A stretch of 64,000 bases of DNA from Branchiostoma floridae (GCF_000003815.2 NC_049994.1:4894016-4958015); one strand, 5' to 3'. Positions 10,660-22,105 are shown, counted from the first letter of the stretch. Made by a program: numbers and translations. The notes: a model not told the origin generated them from the letters alone.

Positions 10660-10840
10660 CTTACAACTTACAATATATAGAAATTGGAAGCTCTGCTGCA
10701 AGACTTAGAAAGTCATTGACCTTGGGTTTATTGACCCCTACCCATCTACCAAATATCAGACCCTCTAGACAAAATATCATAAGGATCCATCCATAGCTTA
10801 CAATAAGTTACAGTAAACTGTTCACACACAGCAACAACAA
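10660..10840 (+). repeat. Fragment of AAGGATCCATCC dispersed repeat
   Basis: It contains GCTGCAAGACTTAGAAAG, TCTACCAAATATCA and CATAAGGATCCATCCATAGC, in the same order as copies at 20965-21168, 24725-24860 and 50936-51275. The fuller copies end in a CA-rich stretch and AACATAACCTT. The class is unknown to me; a SINE or LINE-derived repeat is likely. Confidence 0.55.
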
Positions 10841-11049
10841 ATAGCAAATAAAATTTCAATGTATATAAGTATATGTAATAAATAAAAATGAAATACATGT
10901 ATATCTATCACTGCTACGGCTCATGTTCACAAGAAGTCTAAATGTTTTAAATTACCTTGAACTTCAAAAGCAATGATATAGCAGATTTCAATAAGCAGTT
11001 GGCTTCTCGCCACTTCTTTCAGAAAGTGCTGAGAAGGCAGTGGCACATA

Positions 11050-11274
11050 CTGTAAATGTATTTAAGTTCGCGGGGATTTAATTTCGCGGTAGCGGGAAAA
11101 AGGACTTTTCGCGGTGGATTTAAGTTCGCGGTAACACCATAGACTGCAATCTAATATCATGATAGAATAATATTCGCGGTGGTTTTAAATTCACGGTGAA
11201 GTGGTCACCGCGAAAACCGCGAACATTAATCCACCGCGAACATTAATCCACCGCGAACATTTCTGCATTTACAG
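11050..11274 (+). mobile_element. TTCGCGGTGG palindromic MITE
   Basis: Bounded by TA-CTGTAAATG and CATTTACAG-TA. The left half reads TTTAAGTTCGCGGGGATTT and the right half repeats its inverse (CCGCGAACATTTCTGCATTT), so the element can fold on itself. The GAACATTAATCCACCGC segment near the right end is duplicated in this copy. TIR CTGTAAATGCA and TA TSD point to a mariner/Tc1-type non-autonomous element; the TSD is proven at 46397-46604. Confidence 0.9.
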
Positions 11275-12587
11275 TAATACAGAAGCTTTTTACTAGGTGC
11301 ATACAGAGCTTTCAATGCTTTCATAAATACCTTATCCAGTGAAAGAGCTTTGCAAGAATGTGTCGCATGTAGTTTATGGCATTACGATAGAGGGCTATTC
11401 CATTAATAATATCTGGAGGGATAATACTAAGATCATCACACTGTAATAAAAAGGGTATTTGTGTGCATCATTTGCATTAGTAAAAGATGGAAAATTATGT
11501 TCAGAAATTGCCAATAAATCATACTCAGAAAGTGCAAGAGGCATTTTTAAGAGTAAACCCAAAAAACTGGTGCAAAGATTGCAAATTTTAGAAATTAAAT
11601 CTTACCAGTCTGACATGAAATGTGAGTGCCACAACTTCAAAATTAATGATTGTACAAATAGTAACATCCAAACAAAAATATTTTTCTTTGAAGAAACTTT
11701 GCTTATATGCTATGCACCCTATAAAACTTTTTATTACCACGACGCTTGTACAAAGCAGATGACGCATGCGAAATTGCAAAGCAAAGTGGCTTGGACATTT
11801 CATACCTACATGCTATAAAACGATGGCAAAGCCAGAAGAGATTTAGAATAATGACAAAAGCAAGATTAACTTGTCATCAGCGCAAGACCAGATAGTCATT
11901 CAAACGGGAAAGAACACCCAAATTTCATGACATTGCCAATATAAAACCCACACAACAGACATGTAGTTTGCGGAGGGAATGTTTCCATTCAATCTGATTT
12001 TACTGCTTCGGAGGCAATCTTTTATCCATTACGATGGGGTAAATCGTTCTTTCCTATAGCGGGCAGGTTGCCATTACTTTGTCTCCTTTGCTTAGCTTGC
12101 AGTTTTGATGAATGGGGGGTATTATCCACACAGCAGTGAACATCTCCGCACACTGGGAAGCCATATCCGTGAATAAGCAAAATATGTTTCCCACAGATAG
12201 TGCACTTTATGCAGCGCTCTATAGTCTCTGCACAAGACGGATTGTCCAATAAGGGAAGCTGGCGGTTAATGTATGATGGCTGAAAGTTATACTTTGTGGC
12301 AACGAGGCTTGAAAGGGGCATGTAAGAGTCATGTGACAAGCATACCCAATGTCAATGTCAGACAGACAGTTAAAGTCAAGGTCTTCTGTATGATCATAGT
12401 CTTCTAGCAGTTAAGTATTGGGTACAAAACTGAACGTATGGCAGAAATGAAGCCAAGTCTGACAAATATTGGAAGCTATTCTATGCAAGCTAAGATTTTT
12501 TACCTTCACAAAATCCCTATCTTCCGTAAATGCAATGAAGAAAAAGAGCATATAGTATGTGATACGCTCAAGGACTGATATACTGTT
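11275..12587. other. Unassigned sequence
   Basis: No confident gene or repeat. The plus-strand open frame 11459-11818 (119 codons) has no recognisable domain and high AT content. A minus-strand exon shape at about 12499-12570 (donor GTGAAG|GTAAAAA) reads IAFTEDRDFVK, but its acceptor abuts a MITE relic, so it is not called. Confidence 0.35.
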
Positions 12588-12763
12588 ACAGTAATTCTTG
12601 AAATTTTCATGGTGGTTTTATGTTCGCGTATTTTGCTGTAATTGCTTCACCTGATAACTCTACACATGTAGTATGTGACTATAACACAATCACAAAACCA
12701 CCACCAATACATTTCTCCCTACCACAAATCAAGATTCATCTCCATCTTGAAGGCATTTACAGT
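12588..12763. mobile_element. Decayed CTGTAAATGC-type MITE
   Basis: The left end CAGTAATTCTTGAAATTTTC with GGTGGTTTTATGTTCGCG and the right end GGCATTTACAGTA frame a body with AAAACCACCACC. It is a diverged relative of the neighbouring intact copy at 12821-13028. Confidence 0.65.
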
Positions 12764-12820
12764 ACTCGATTGCTGCATTCTGCAACATGTGATTTATTAC
12801 TATGACGTCACATTCAAACA

Positions 12821-13028
12821 CTGTAAATGCATTTAAGTTTGCGGGGATTTAATTTCGCGGGAGCGGGAAAAAGGACTTTTCGCGGTGGATTTAAGTTCGC
12901 AGTAACACCATTGACTGCAGTCTTATACCACAATAGAAAAGTATTCGCGGTGGTTTTAAGTTTGCGGTGAAGTAGTCACCGCGAAAACCGCAAACATTAA
13001 TCCCCCGCGAACATTTCTGCATTTACAG
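12821..13028 (+). mobile_element. TTCGCGGTGG palindromic MITE
   Basis: CTGTAAATGC start and CATTTACAG end with near-consensus TTTCGCGGTGG arms. The left flank is CA rather than TA, while the right flank keeps TA. Confidence 0.9.
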
Positions 13029-13271
13029 TATCTTTTTCTTAAACACCCCCCTAAAAAATGATATATATGTTTAACTCAAGCACTAGATTTCAGAACTGGT
13101 ATTGTATAAGGGTACACAGATCTATCATAAAATATGTTTTGGTACCAACCTACCTCCTTATTCAGTTATTGTCTGTTTTTTCATCATCAACCACCTGATG
13201 TCTTAAATCCCAGCTCCTAATCCCCACTACCTGGTACATAAAGGGCATGACAGAATCCCCTAATGTCTCAC

Positions 13272-13334
13272 CTTAATCAGGAAAATGCAGACTTTCAGCT
13301 TCAGGTCTTCCAGGATGTTCCAGCAAGGTCTCTT
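13272..13334 (-). CDS. Candidate exon, minus strand, weak
   Basis: Donor TTAAG|GTGAGACAT is strong. The acceptor GCAGTCAG|AAGAG is present but its pyrimidine tract is poor. The 63-bp segment is open in one frame (exactly 21 codons) and reads WNILEDLKLKVCIFLIK. A better acceptor 46 bases upstream would bring an in-frame stop. No family is recognised, and the reading may be chance. Confidence 0.2.
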
Positions 13335-13435
13335 CTGACTGCTGTTGTCATAGTGATGACATTTCCCTCATCTGTGTAACAAGCGAGAGGCATTATAAGA
13401 CTCATGTCACATTGTTAAATAGATGCAGTTATATA

Positions 13436-13627
13436 CTGTAAATGCATTTAAGTTCGCGGGGATTTAATTTCGCGGTAGCGGGAAAATGGACTTTTGGCGG
13501 TGGTTTTAATTTCGCATTAGCACCATGCATTGTAGTCTCTTGTTCACGGTGGTTTTAAATTCGTGGTGAAGCGGCCGCCACGAAAACCGCGAATATTAAT
13601 CCACCGAGAACATTTCTGCATTTACAG
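13436..13627 (+). mobile_element. TTCGCGGTGG palindromic MITE
   Basis: CTGTAAATGC to CATTTACAG with left TA. The central TCACGGTGG/GCGGCCGCC part is shorter than in other copies. It is inserted in copy 1 of the local duplication; the second copy lacks it. Confidence 0.88.
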
Positions 13628-13670
13628 TTATTCTGTGTCAGGAACCATATTCCCCATTCAGAACAAATAA

Positions 13671-13902
13671 TGACAATGAAGTTTATTGCATATTCATGCC
13701 CCATTGGGGCTAAATGCAGTCAGTTTGGTACATAGAAAGTAATCGGAAAGCTATACATATACTACAGTTTACATGCTTCTTCTCTCTTCTTAAAACATGC
13801 GTGGATGAGCTTACAGAGTTTTTCCAGTATATCGTAGTTAGATGATGACATAAGGTATTTGAACAGATTTTCCTTCGTTAGGTGATATATTTTTTTTTAT
13901 CT
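13671..13902 (-). mobile_element. LINE 3' end, 5'-truncated
   Basis: On the minus strand the tail reads GCCCCAATGGGGC, a small hairpin, followed by GCAATAAACTTCATTGTCA. The same hairpin-plus-CAATAAA layout ends the sequence at 63304-63353. Such hairpins followed by short repeats are typical of CR1/L2-like LINE tails; that assignment is from memory. The paralogous copy at 14990-15020 lacks this block, which bounds the insertion to within a few bases. Confidence 0.6.
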
Positions 13903-14101
13903 ATAATAGATAAGAAATATGACAATGGGTATTACTTTTTGTCCTTTCTGATTCTCAACCTTTAACATTCAATAAAAATTATTATGGTAATGATGGTGAT
14001 GATGACGATGTTAATTGCTAGCAATTATAGAACAATGAAATTTCTCCTCTGTGCAACTGTAACAAGAGGCATAACAGAGTCATGTCAGATTGTTAGATAG
14101 A

Positions 14102-14950
14102 TACAGTCAAACCTGCCCGAGCGACCACCTCTTCTCAGCGACCACCTGGCCATTTCGACCGCTTTTTCTCGGTCCCGATTTTTTTTCCCATTGACGTAAG
14201 CATTAAGAGACCTTTTCTCAACGACCACCTGGCCAACGCGACCGCGACCGGCCCAAATTGGGGCCCATAACGACCGCATTATTTTCAAAATTGAGGTTTT
14301 CATCGATTTTTGATAATAACTAGCGCGATTTTGTGCCGAAATCGTTGTAAGAAAATCCGAATTCAGTTGTTACAGAACTTTAAAAAGATACATATATATC
14401 ATTATAATGTGAAAAAAATGCTGAAACGTATATAGCCTCATACTTTTTCAAGAAAGTTCTGTATAGCTCATACCTTTTTAAGGAAGACCTGTACGTGTGA
14501 GTGCTTTTGTCCAACTGTACTGTACATTCACCCTTGGGTAAGTACGCTATCGGGACGTACCGGGCATCGAATTCGAAAGGTACACCGTAGTTATTTCAGA
14601 TCAAGAACATAGCGACGCATAAAGGCTTCTATGGTAGCATCAAAGTTCCCTTACTGTCTAATACGTTAGTGTACAAATACTTGAGCTTTAAAACACTGTA
14701 TCGTATAAAAACTCGATAAAAACTTGGGATTAAATTTACAATTTACAGTGTGCGTGTTGTTTTGACATTAAAGACCTTGCTTCTTTGCGTGCGTGCAGTG
14801 CGCTTGCTATTTGCCATTAAACACAACGGAAACCATTTATACTTTGCATCGGGCATGTTTTGAGTCGATACTCTTCTCAGCGACCACCTGTCCAAATCGA
14901 CCGTTTTCTTCCGGTCCCCCGGGTGGTCGACTTGGGCAGGTTTGACTGTA
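14102..14950. mobile_element. pogo/Tigger-like TIR element, non-autonomous
   Basis: TA at 14102-14103 and 14949-14950 flank an 845-bp element. The left end reads CAGTCAAACCTGCCC and the right end is its inverse, with GACCACC motifs repeated near both ends (CAGCGACCACCTGGCC, TCAACGACCACCTGGCC, CAGCGACCACCTGTCC). The TA TSD and CAGT-type TIR fit the Tc1/mariner-pogo group. The interior has no transposase frame. Confidence 0.85.
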
Positions 14951-15110
14951 CAATCATATTTTCTGTGTCGAGGTCGGGTATCATATTTCCTATTCAGAAC
15001 AAACAATAGATAAGAAATATGATTGGGTATTTGTCCTTTTTGATGCTCAACCTTCCAGGTTCAATAGAAGGAATCATGGTAATGAAGATGATGATGATAA
15101 TCATTAGCAA

Positions 15111-15780
15111 TTGTAGTACATTTGTAAACATTAAATACTAGCATTAAATATAATCATGATTGGACACAAGAGCTGCTATAAGCAATATTTAACCAGGCTA
15201 GACACACAGTAAAAATTCGGCATTTGAAATGTCCCATCCCAGGTCAGAGTAAACTGAAAGAAATTCAATGCACTTACGGCATCAAAATTGTGAAATGAAA
15301 TTCAAAATATCATATACAAAATCATATAATAAATGTAGGGTTACAAGGGATGTGTCTCCTAAATGGATTAGAACACAGTAGAACTTTGTTAATGGCAATA
15401 AATGTCATGATTCGAAGATTCAATCTTCCAATCTCTGCCAAATATAATCACATGTCCTTGAATGCAAATGAACAGTCTAAGTGACCTTTAAAGTAATATT
15501 GTTTCTTTACCCTCAGAGGAGAAAAACCAGTATCCTGTTAAGGTATCCTAGTTTTAAAGAGAAAAAAAACGTACTTTAACAATGCACAAACCATTCAGAA
15601 TCTGTACATACTATAGTTATATAGTGTGTTGTATTATAGATTGCATATCATGGCTGTCTCCAAGACCCGTTCTTCCGTCCTACGGAAATTTGCTTGTTGG
15701 GACAGAAAATAATCTTACCCCATCCATCCCAAAAATGACAAGAAAAATACTTCTTATAATTATGTGTACTACATTCATAC
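15111..15780. other. Unassigned AT-rich sequence
   Basis: No gene or repeat recognised. A plus-strand frame that starts at 15582 runs into the following MITE and is a shadow. Confidence 0.4.
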
Positions 15781-16161
15781 TAAGGCCACACCAATTTAAT
15801 TTCTTGGTTCACGGATTTTTTCATAAAAAATATGGAGCGAAAGGGCGAAATAAAAATAAAAATAAAAATTGTAAAATGGTTGGGGTAAAGGTAACGGCTA
15901 ATCCAAAACATACAGTGTAAAGAAAAAAAGTTTTCAGCTTGAAAAAAGTACAAAAACACTATTATTGTACAGTAACAGCACCTGTACCCACACTTTAAGG
16001 AGTTTATAATATAAAGGCCAATTTGCTACACCAGAAAGCTGGTGAATGATTTCATTAATGGTGAAAATTTGCTGAGTGGTAATTTTTATTTTTATTTTTT
16101 TTTTCCAAAAAATAGGAGCGAGCGAATCCATGAACCAAGAAATTAAATTGGTGTGGCCTAA
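15781..16161. mobile_element. Harbinger-like MITE (GGCCACACC)
   Basis: TAA at 15781-15783 and 16159-16161 flank a 375-bp element with a 34-bp TIR starting GGCCACACCAATTTAATT and one mismatch between arms. A 3-bp TAA TSD and GGC-type ends fit PIF/Harbinger MITEs. There is no coding content; the overlapping open frames are read-through. Confidence 0.85.
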
Positions 16162-16540
16162 TCATAGGCTTAAAATGACACATTCAACAAGGAAAATCAA
16201 CAACATGGGCTCCCAAACAATGAGAGGGACAGAAGAAAGCTTTAAGCTGGAAACAGCCCTGTTGCATATGGAATTGTCTTGTATTTCCTGTATGTGCGAT
16301 TTGTCTCAAATTGAGCATGCCCTTCTCAAAATTGTCCCCATTCATCATTTTGTTATCTCTTGAATAGCATCTTTTTGTCATCCCTCCATGAAATAGACAG
16401 AACATTTCCCACTATAATCTCACTGAAGAACCGGCAACCATGACCGTAGCGTTTCCACAGCACGATATGCAGACATTGACTTGTCGATAACATGGAATAT
16501 GCATGACATATAATATGTCAGAATACACAGATGAGTTGGT

Positions 16541-17083
16541 TATGATGTCACTTGTCTCTTCTGTAACCCAGATGAGGTCAGAAGAGACAACAGGGCACAC
16601 CTTCTCCACATTGATTTTTGGATTCCTCCTCAGATGCATGGCAAGGCCACATCAATTTTATTTGTTGTTTCTCGGATTTCCCGACCCTAATTTTTCCGAT
16701 TTGAAAAAAAACAAACTTTTCCAATTGATGGCGACACCGCGTGTTGTTAAAATTTCACCGCCTCTCCTTTCTCAAATTAACTATGGCCCTCAAATTCCAG
16801 TAGCTGTATAATTTTCCTTCAAACTTTGGACTTTGCTACCAGGGACCCCCTAAATGTTGAAAGTTTAGGTTTTCCTGTCCGATCTCTCCTACCCCCGACT
16901 TTTTGAAAAGATTTTTCTTCTTTTTTTTCGACCGACCGACCCAATTGGGAAAAATCTGAGAAGCAACAAATAAAGTTGGTGTGGCCTTATGATGTCACTT
17001 GTCTCTTCTGTAACCCAGATGAGGTCAGAAGAGACAACAGGGCACCTTCTCCGCATTGATTTTTGGATTCCTCCTCAGATGCA
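16541..17083. repeat. 98-bp direct duplication around a MITE
   Basis: 16541-16638 and 16988-17083 are near-identical copies starting TATGATGTCACTTGTCTC and ending CCTCCTCAGATGCA. Each contains a perfect 12-bp inverted repeat (TTGTCTCTTCTG..CAGAAGAGACAA). The MITE 16645-16986 lies between them, so the duplication was either interrupted by the MITE or arose around it. Confidence 0.85.
16645..16986. mobile_element. Harbinger-like MITE (GGCCACATC)
   Basis: Ends GGCCACATCAATTTTATTTG and its inverse match the TIR of the element at 15784-16158. Flanks are CAA on the left and TTA on the right, so no clean TSD remains. The interior is AT- and pyrimidine-rich (CCCGACCCTAATTTTTCC). Confidence 0.75.
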
Positions 17084-17700
17084 CGGTAAAACTAATTAGG
17101 ACGACTGCCAACATTGGGACTTCTGGGTTTCTAAAGAAATGTCACCCAGCCAAGTGGGGACTGAATCATGAATGGCAGTTTAATCATTGCTGGGATTATC
17201 CAGAGCGGTGTAACCTTTTTTGTGACCTTACTTCATTTTGGGCTTAAGAAAATTAATGTAATAATCTCTATGCTGACTGAGGTTGCTGGAAATTTTGAGC
17301 TATACTCTCCACAACAAAAATAGCAAACATCAAAAACCACTGCGAAAATTTCAACACTTACAGTATTCTTCAAAGTATAGGGTTACAACAAACTACACTT
17401 TTCCATCTAATTTCAATTGGCAAAATCCTGCAACAATGATTTTTCTATGCATTCACCCTTTCTTGAAATGGTAAAAAATTGGCTGTACATCATAGCTATC
17501 CTCCAAGAGGTTTGCGTAAACGTTTACGTTTATAAGCGTGGCTACATTATATGCACACGCATGCCCTGAAGGAACAGTTATTGCACAGTTAATGGAGTCT
17601 TTACTATCCAGACGTTTGGTAGGATCAGGTGTGGTAAGAAACTTCCTGAGCATGAGGGATCTTAGCTTAAATCCCCTTTTTAAGAAACCACCTGTCACAG
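17084..17700. other. Unassigned; MITE remnant at about 17330-17367
   Basis: The only recognisable piece is AAAACCACTGCGAAAATTT..CTTACAGTA at 17330-17367, the right end of a decayed CTGTAAATGC-type MITE. The rest shows no gene or repeat. Confidence 0.4.
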
Positions 17701-17739
17701 AGGTAACAGTAGAAGAATGGACAATATATACACCCACGT

Positions 17740-18055
17740 AGTGCACTAGACTGGAAATTTGTAAAAACGTTCCATAAAGTCATCAAATTACAATCTTTCA
17801 TTCAACAGTTTGGAGAATACAGCAATGTAAGTTTGGACCATTTTTATACACATAAATCGCTACACTGGAAATTTGAAAAAGCACTCCAGAAAGTCATTAA
17901 ATCACAATCTTTCATGCCACGGATGCAAGTAAACAGTAGAAGAATTATGTGGGTCTGGACCATCTGTACGCACACAAAGTGCAGATGAATCGCTACACTG
18001 GAAATTTGAAAAAGCATTCCAGAAAGTCATACAATACCAATCTGTCATTCCCTTT
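17740..18055 (+). repeat. Tandem repeat, about 122 bp, three copies
   Basis: CACTGGAAATTTGAAAAAGC-like strings followed by TCCAGAAAGTCAT and CAATCTTTCAT recur at about 17749, 17871 and 17993. Units are about 80-90 percent alike. There is no coding content. Confidence 0.75.
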
Positions 18056-19088
18056 TACAGAGGATATCACAGTAGCACCTGTAACACCTTGTGCCCCCCT
18101 CCCCCATTTTCAAATTACAGTACTGTTTGACTGTATAACTTAACTAGAACTGGTCCTGAACAGTTGATTTCTTTGGAAAATGTTGTAATCATTCAAGCTC
18201 ATGTTCAAGTAGAGACAAGAGAAGGAGGGCACAGCATGCATATGGAAAAAAAGAACCAAAGAGAGCTTGTATTGGACAGGCTACCATAAGATATACATTG
18301 TACAGAAGCTGTTTTAATAATAGAATGTACTACTGTATTTCAAGACAGGGGCATCATTCTACAATTCTCCATTTACCTGATGAAAAATACAGTGCTATAT
18401 TATATACAATGCCAAAAATCGCAAAGCATAATCGTTACCTCAATAACAATGGACATGCAAAATTTCTAAGAAATCCATTATAAGGATCTTGACTTACAGG
18501 TGCAATATCGACACACACACAGACCTGCTTTACTGACCTCATTCAAGGAGGTTATAACACATTAACAGTTGACTACATTAAACATGTATGCTACTGTGTT
18601 ACTAATACCAGTTCTTGTACGTAGTCCAAGTTTTGGGTACTGCTGCTTCACTTCACTCTTTCCTAATGACAACTTCATCCAGGCCAATTACTTCACTCTC
18701 CTTATATGTTCACAAGTACCAACACGTTCCGACTTCCATACACTGACTTCTCTCCAGCAAATTTACAGTACATGCGAAAACCAGACAACCAGTCTGACCT
18801 CCTGCGACCTGGAAAGTTTCTTTAATAAACTCAGCTGCAATGGAGTTTACCAAATGTCAACTTCACTTTGAGCTTGGGATATTGGGTCAGCCCTTATTTA
18901 GACCCCTAATCAAGTTAGGCAGTCGTAACAATGTCGCATAATTGGATCGGTGGATCCCTTTAACTATGATGCCATAACACAACTTAGTCCAATACTAACA
19001 ACTTTAAATCAATTCTACATCCAAGTCAAGGCAGAAATCACGACCAGATTGTAAATAACATAAGCTGGACAGGTTATGTAACAAGTTG
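18056..19088. other. Unassigned sequence
   Basis: No reliable gene, RNA or repeat. The open frame 18569-18871 has no recognisable domain. Confidence 0.4.
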
Positions 19089-19290
19089 CTGTAAATGCAT
19101 TTAAGTTTGCAGGGATTTACTTTCGCGGTAGCGGGAGAAAGGGGTATCCGCGATGGTTTTCAGTTCGCGGTAACGCAAAAAAGACTGTAGTCATATACTG
19201 TAATGGAAAAATGTATGTTCATGGTGATTTTAAATGGCCACAGCGAAAAATGTGTACATAAAAACACTGCGAATATTTCTGCATTTACCG
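19089..19290 (+). mobile_element. TTCGCGGTGG palindromic MITE, diverged
   Basis: Starts CTGTAAATGCATTTAAGTTT and ends CATTTACCG. The core retains TTCGCGGTAACGC, while the right arm has lost most CpGs, as expected of an old methylated copy. Confidence 0.8.
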
Positions 19291-19695
19291 TATCAAATCT
19301 TTCTTCAAAATATTACATCACAAATATCAGCTTTATGAGAACCATTTTGATTTCTACACGTACATCAAAAAAAGGACACAGTAAAAGTAATTATAGTGAG
19401 GCTTGAATTACATTTAAGGTATCTCGGTTGGCTAAATTGGCATTTTCACCTTCCACCGTTTTCTTATTAACAAATTAAGAAAGAATGGAGCCGTAACGAA
19501 TGTTGATAGATGGGCATTAGAGAATTCTAAATCTGATTTTTTTGGGGCCGAATTGATGACGTCATCATTTTTATTACCTCTGATATTATTTTTTTCTATG
19601 ACAAAATACAGCACTTTGGTACATGTACATACCACTGTAATGAAATTTCATTTTTCGTTGCATAATGATGGAAGCTACAAACGTAGTGTTGCGCA
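19291..19695. other. Unassigned AT-rich sequence
   Basis: Nothing recognised apart from runs of T on the plus strand. Confidence 0.4.
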
Positions 19696-19699
19696 AATT

Positions 19700-19795
19700 G
19701 ATATCTACTAACGATCTGTAGTAATTAGAAAATGTTTGTTTTCATCTAATTAAAAATATCTAATTCTTGATAACTACAGATCGTTAGTAGATATC
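19700..19795. repeat. Perfect 23-bp inverted repeat
   Basis: Arms 19700-19722 and 19773-19795, starting GATATCTACTAACGATC, are exact inverted copies, and similarity extends about four bases outward with one mismatch. The 50-bp loop is AT-rich with TCTAATTAAAAATATCTAATT. It would form a stable cruciform or hairpin. No TSD was seen. Confidence 0.8.
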
Positions 19796-19939
19796 AGTTA
19801 GGCATCACCTTAAATGTGTAGTTCAGAGTTACATGTTTCTTAAAATTTAAGGGCTCAAATGCGATTGTAGAAAAAATCATTAAAGATTGGGGGCTAATTT
19901 TGTAGACTACAGCGTATGCACATTTATGACAAATAAAAC

Positions 19940-20800
19940 CTTACACAATGAGGTCATTCACAGTGTACTTTTGTACGTTGGTCACCTTTCATCGATAAAG
20001 GACACACTGTGCCACTACATGTATTCCCTCATCATTGTACGGACACCCTGGTAAGAAAGTTGATATGACAATCGATACAGTCCCCGAAATAAACACTGAA
20101 AGAGGCCATTGATCACGACCGGCGCGATCGAAAGAATCCATACTCTTCGATAATCATAAGCCCCAGGTTTGCAACTTGGCTCACCCCCAAACAATTACCT
20201 TAATTCTGAGTGGTCAGCCCAACGTAATAAAGACCTACGTCTGATCAATAAAACGGCTCAAATGAGTATATCAAACTACTGTGAAAAGCAAACTTAAACG
20301 GATCAAAGTACTCTCTATATATATTCTAACACAAGCCAAATAGAGATTCGGAAGTCATTAATTACACTTTTACTTGACTAGAATTTCTTTTTATCTTTGT
20401 CAATAAAGTCTTTGCAAGGCATATAAATTTGTGAATCACTTTATAAACTTACATGTTCTGTATAATAGAGTAGGACCGGTAGGCTATATATTCTATATTT
20501 ATGCACATGTTATATGACCCATACTACAGCAGGTAATAGATTGTGCTATAAATAATCTATTGGGAGCCCTACATCAAGGACAAAGATTTGACCTTGCCGT
20601 GATGAAAGCCTACATTTACAGCTAAGATAGGACATAATTCTTCTCCGTAACTGTGCATCTTTCAATGTGGTCTCTGAAAGGGCGTACGCACTTGAGAATT
20701 AAGCTTAGTCTTCTGGTACATTGTACAAATATAAGCCAGACCATCAGTTCTACAGTGTATACTGACAATTTGCTCTCAGCTGACTAAATCCTACATTCAA
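19940..20800. promoter_or_regulatory. Unique block with regulatory-like motifs
   Basis: Non-repetitive DNA with isolated CpGs (CCGGCGCGATCGAAAG at about 20118), a CTATAAATAA MEF2/TATA-like string near 20547, AAAGATTTGACCTTG (a nuclear-receptor half-site) near 20583 and GATCAATAAAACGG near 20242. Motif presence is seen; enhancer function is inference. No open frame of note. Confidence 0.25.
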
Positions 20801-20811
20801 TGTTAGATACT

Positions 20812-20910
20812 GTAATTGTAAATGCATTAATGTTCGCAGTGATTTTATGTTTGTAGTTTTTGCTGTGACCTCATCACTGTAAGCTCAAAACTACCACAAA
20901 GGTTTTTGTT
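20812..20910. mobile_element. MITE remnant, left half
   Basis: TGTAAATGCATTAATGTTCGC with AAAACTACCACAAAGG and a TTGTTCTGTCTTCTGCC tail matches the diverged CTGTAAATGC group. The right half is missing here; a matching right half lies at 21264-21383. Confidence 0.5.
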
Positions 20911-20964
20911 CTGTCTTCTGCCTGCCGTACATATTAATTCATGTATAAAGATATATCAAAAACG

Positions 20965-21168
20965 GAAGTTCCGCTGCAGTACCTTAGCCAGTCACTAGGG
21001 AGCCAACTATCGAACTTGACCTTCGTTTTCCCAAGCCCTACTCACCTACCAAATAACATAAGGATCCATCCTAGGCTTATCGAGTTATGCTTAAGACACA
21101 CAGACACACACATATAGACACACACACACACACACTCAAAACATAACCTTCTAGCGAAGGTAAAAATT
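20965..21168 (+). repeat. AAGGATCCATCC dispersed repeat with CA tract
   Basis: Contains CCGCTGCAGTACCTTAG, CTTGACCTTCGTTTTCCCAA, CATAAGGATCCATCCTAGGC, a CA microsatellite (about 21100-21136) and AACATAACCTTCTAGCGAAG. This is the most complete copy here of the family seen at 10660, 24725, 32700, 50936 and 53800. Confidence 0.75.
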
Positions 21169-21263
21169 GTATGGTATTATATGCAAAAGGCAACTGTTTT
21201 GTCAACTCTGTAGCACCCTTGTCAGTTAGTAGTAGGTGGTTTCTGACTGGCTGTCTGCAAAGG

Positions 21264-21383
21264 CTTTTATTACTGTACAGTATGCGACTATAGCACTAAC
21301 ACAAACTCAAAACCACTGGAAACACTCCATATTCTCCTTAACGCAAAATTTAATCACTGCAAACTTAGATGCATTTACAGTAC
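21264..21383. mobile_element. MITE remnant, right half
   Basis: CAAAACCACTGGAAACACTCC..GCATTTACAGTA is the right end of the diverged CTGTAAATGC group. It may pair with the left half at 20812, split by the dispersed repeat between them. Confidence 0.5.
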
Positions 21384-21386
21384 ATA

Positions 21387-21780
21387 TAAGGCCTAGGAAA
21401 AAAAATGTTGTGTTTCCTGTTTCCCTACCTTCCCTAAAAAAACCTGCCGACCCTAGACTTTTTTTGGGTGGGCAGTGGAGTGACAAAGCTTCCAGTTAGA
21501 ATTTTTATTCAGCCTGCTTCCTATTGAAGTAAAAACAGTCTGCTTGTCCTATCTAATGAAGGATTAATGTATCTATTGTGCACAAAATCAAAGTTTGACA
21601 TTGAAAGACAAGTGTCCTCATACATTTCAGTTTCCTTTGTTCAACTATATTGTAATATGTATCACTAGATTTTTGGCTAGCCTAAAAAAAATTACAAAAA
21701 AAAAAGATATCCCCTACCTACCGACCCTAATTTTTTCAGGACTGAAACAGGAAACACAACATTTTTTTTCCAAGGCCTAA
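21387..21780. mobile_element. Harbinger-like MITE (GGCCTAGGA)
   Basis: TAA at 21387-21389 and 21778-21780 flank 388 bp with TIRs GGCCTAGGAAAAAAAATGTT and its inverse, about 35 bp with one or two mismatches. The 3-bp TAA TSD matches the element at 15781-16161, though the TIR is different. No transposase. Confidence 0.85.
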
Positions 21781-22105
21781 TGAAATTTTCCTGATGCCAT
21801 TGAAGAAATATATTTCTCCCCCGAGTTCAAACCCCTAATACATGGACATGTACCAATGTCTTCATTAATTTTATACCACTACCCAAAATTACAGGAGTGA
21901 TCGGTTTCTTATGCATATTTAATATACCAATGCGCACATACACATATATCTTAACTTGTGATCATAATACAAGCTTAGACACCTTGACGCCTTCTTACAT
22001 TTATGCATGCTGCATTTCCCCTTAACAACATTTTTATGTGTCATTATCTTGGAGATATCAAATTTTGAAAAATCACATCCTGCATTTTTGTACAGCAGGA
22101 ACATA
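21781..22105. other. Unassigned sequence
   Basis: No gene or repeat recognised. Confidence 0.4.

Larger units (their letters stand above)
13376..15110. repeat. Local duplication with different insertions in each copy
   Basis: Segment 13376-13990 and segment 14046-15110 derive from one ancestral sequence. Both carry GAGGCAT..GAGTCATGTCA-like DNA, then TTCTGTGTC, CATTCAGAACAAA, ATAGATAAGAAATATG and ATCATGGTAATGA-like strings in order. Copy 1 holds a MITE (13436-13627) and a LINE 3' end (about 13671-13902). Copy 2 holds a pogo-like element (14104-14948). Each copy is the empty site for the insertions of the other, so the duplication came first. Confidence 0.8.

Noticed and set aside
15582-16363. 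Several frames of 65-112 codons at 15.6-16.4 kb
   Set aside because: They run into a Harbinger-like MITE and include its terminal repeats; no domain is present.
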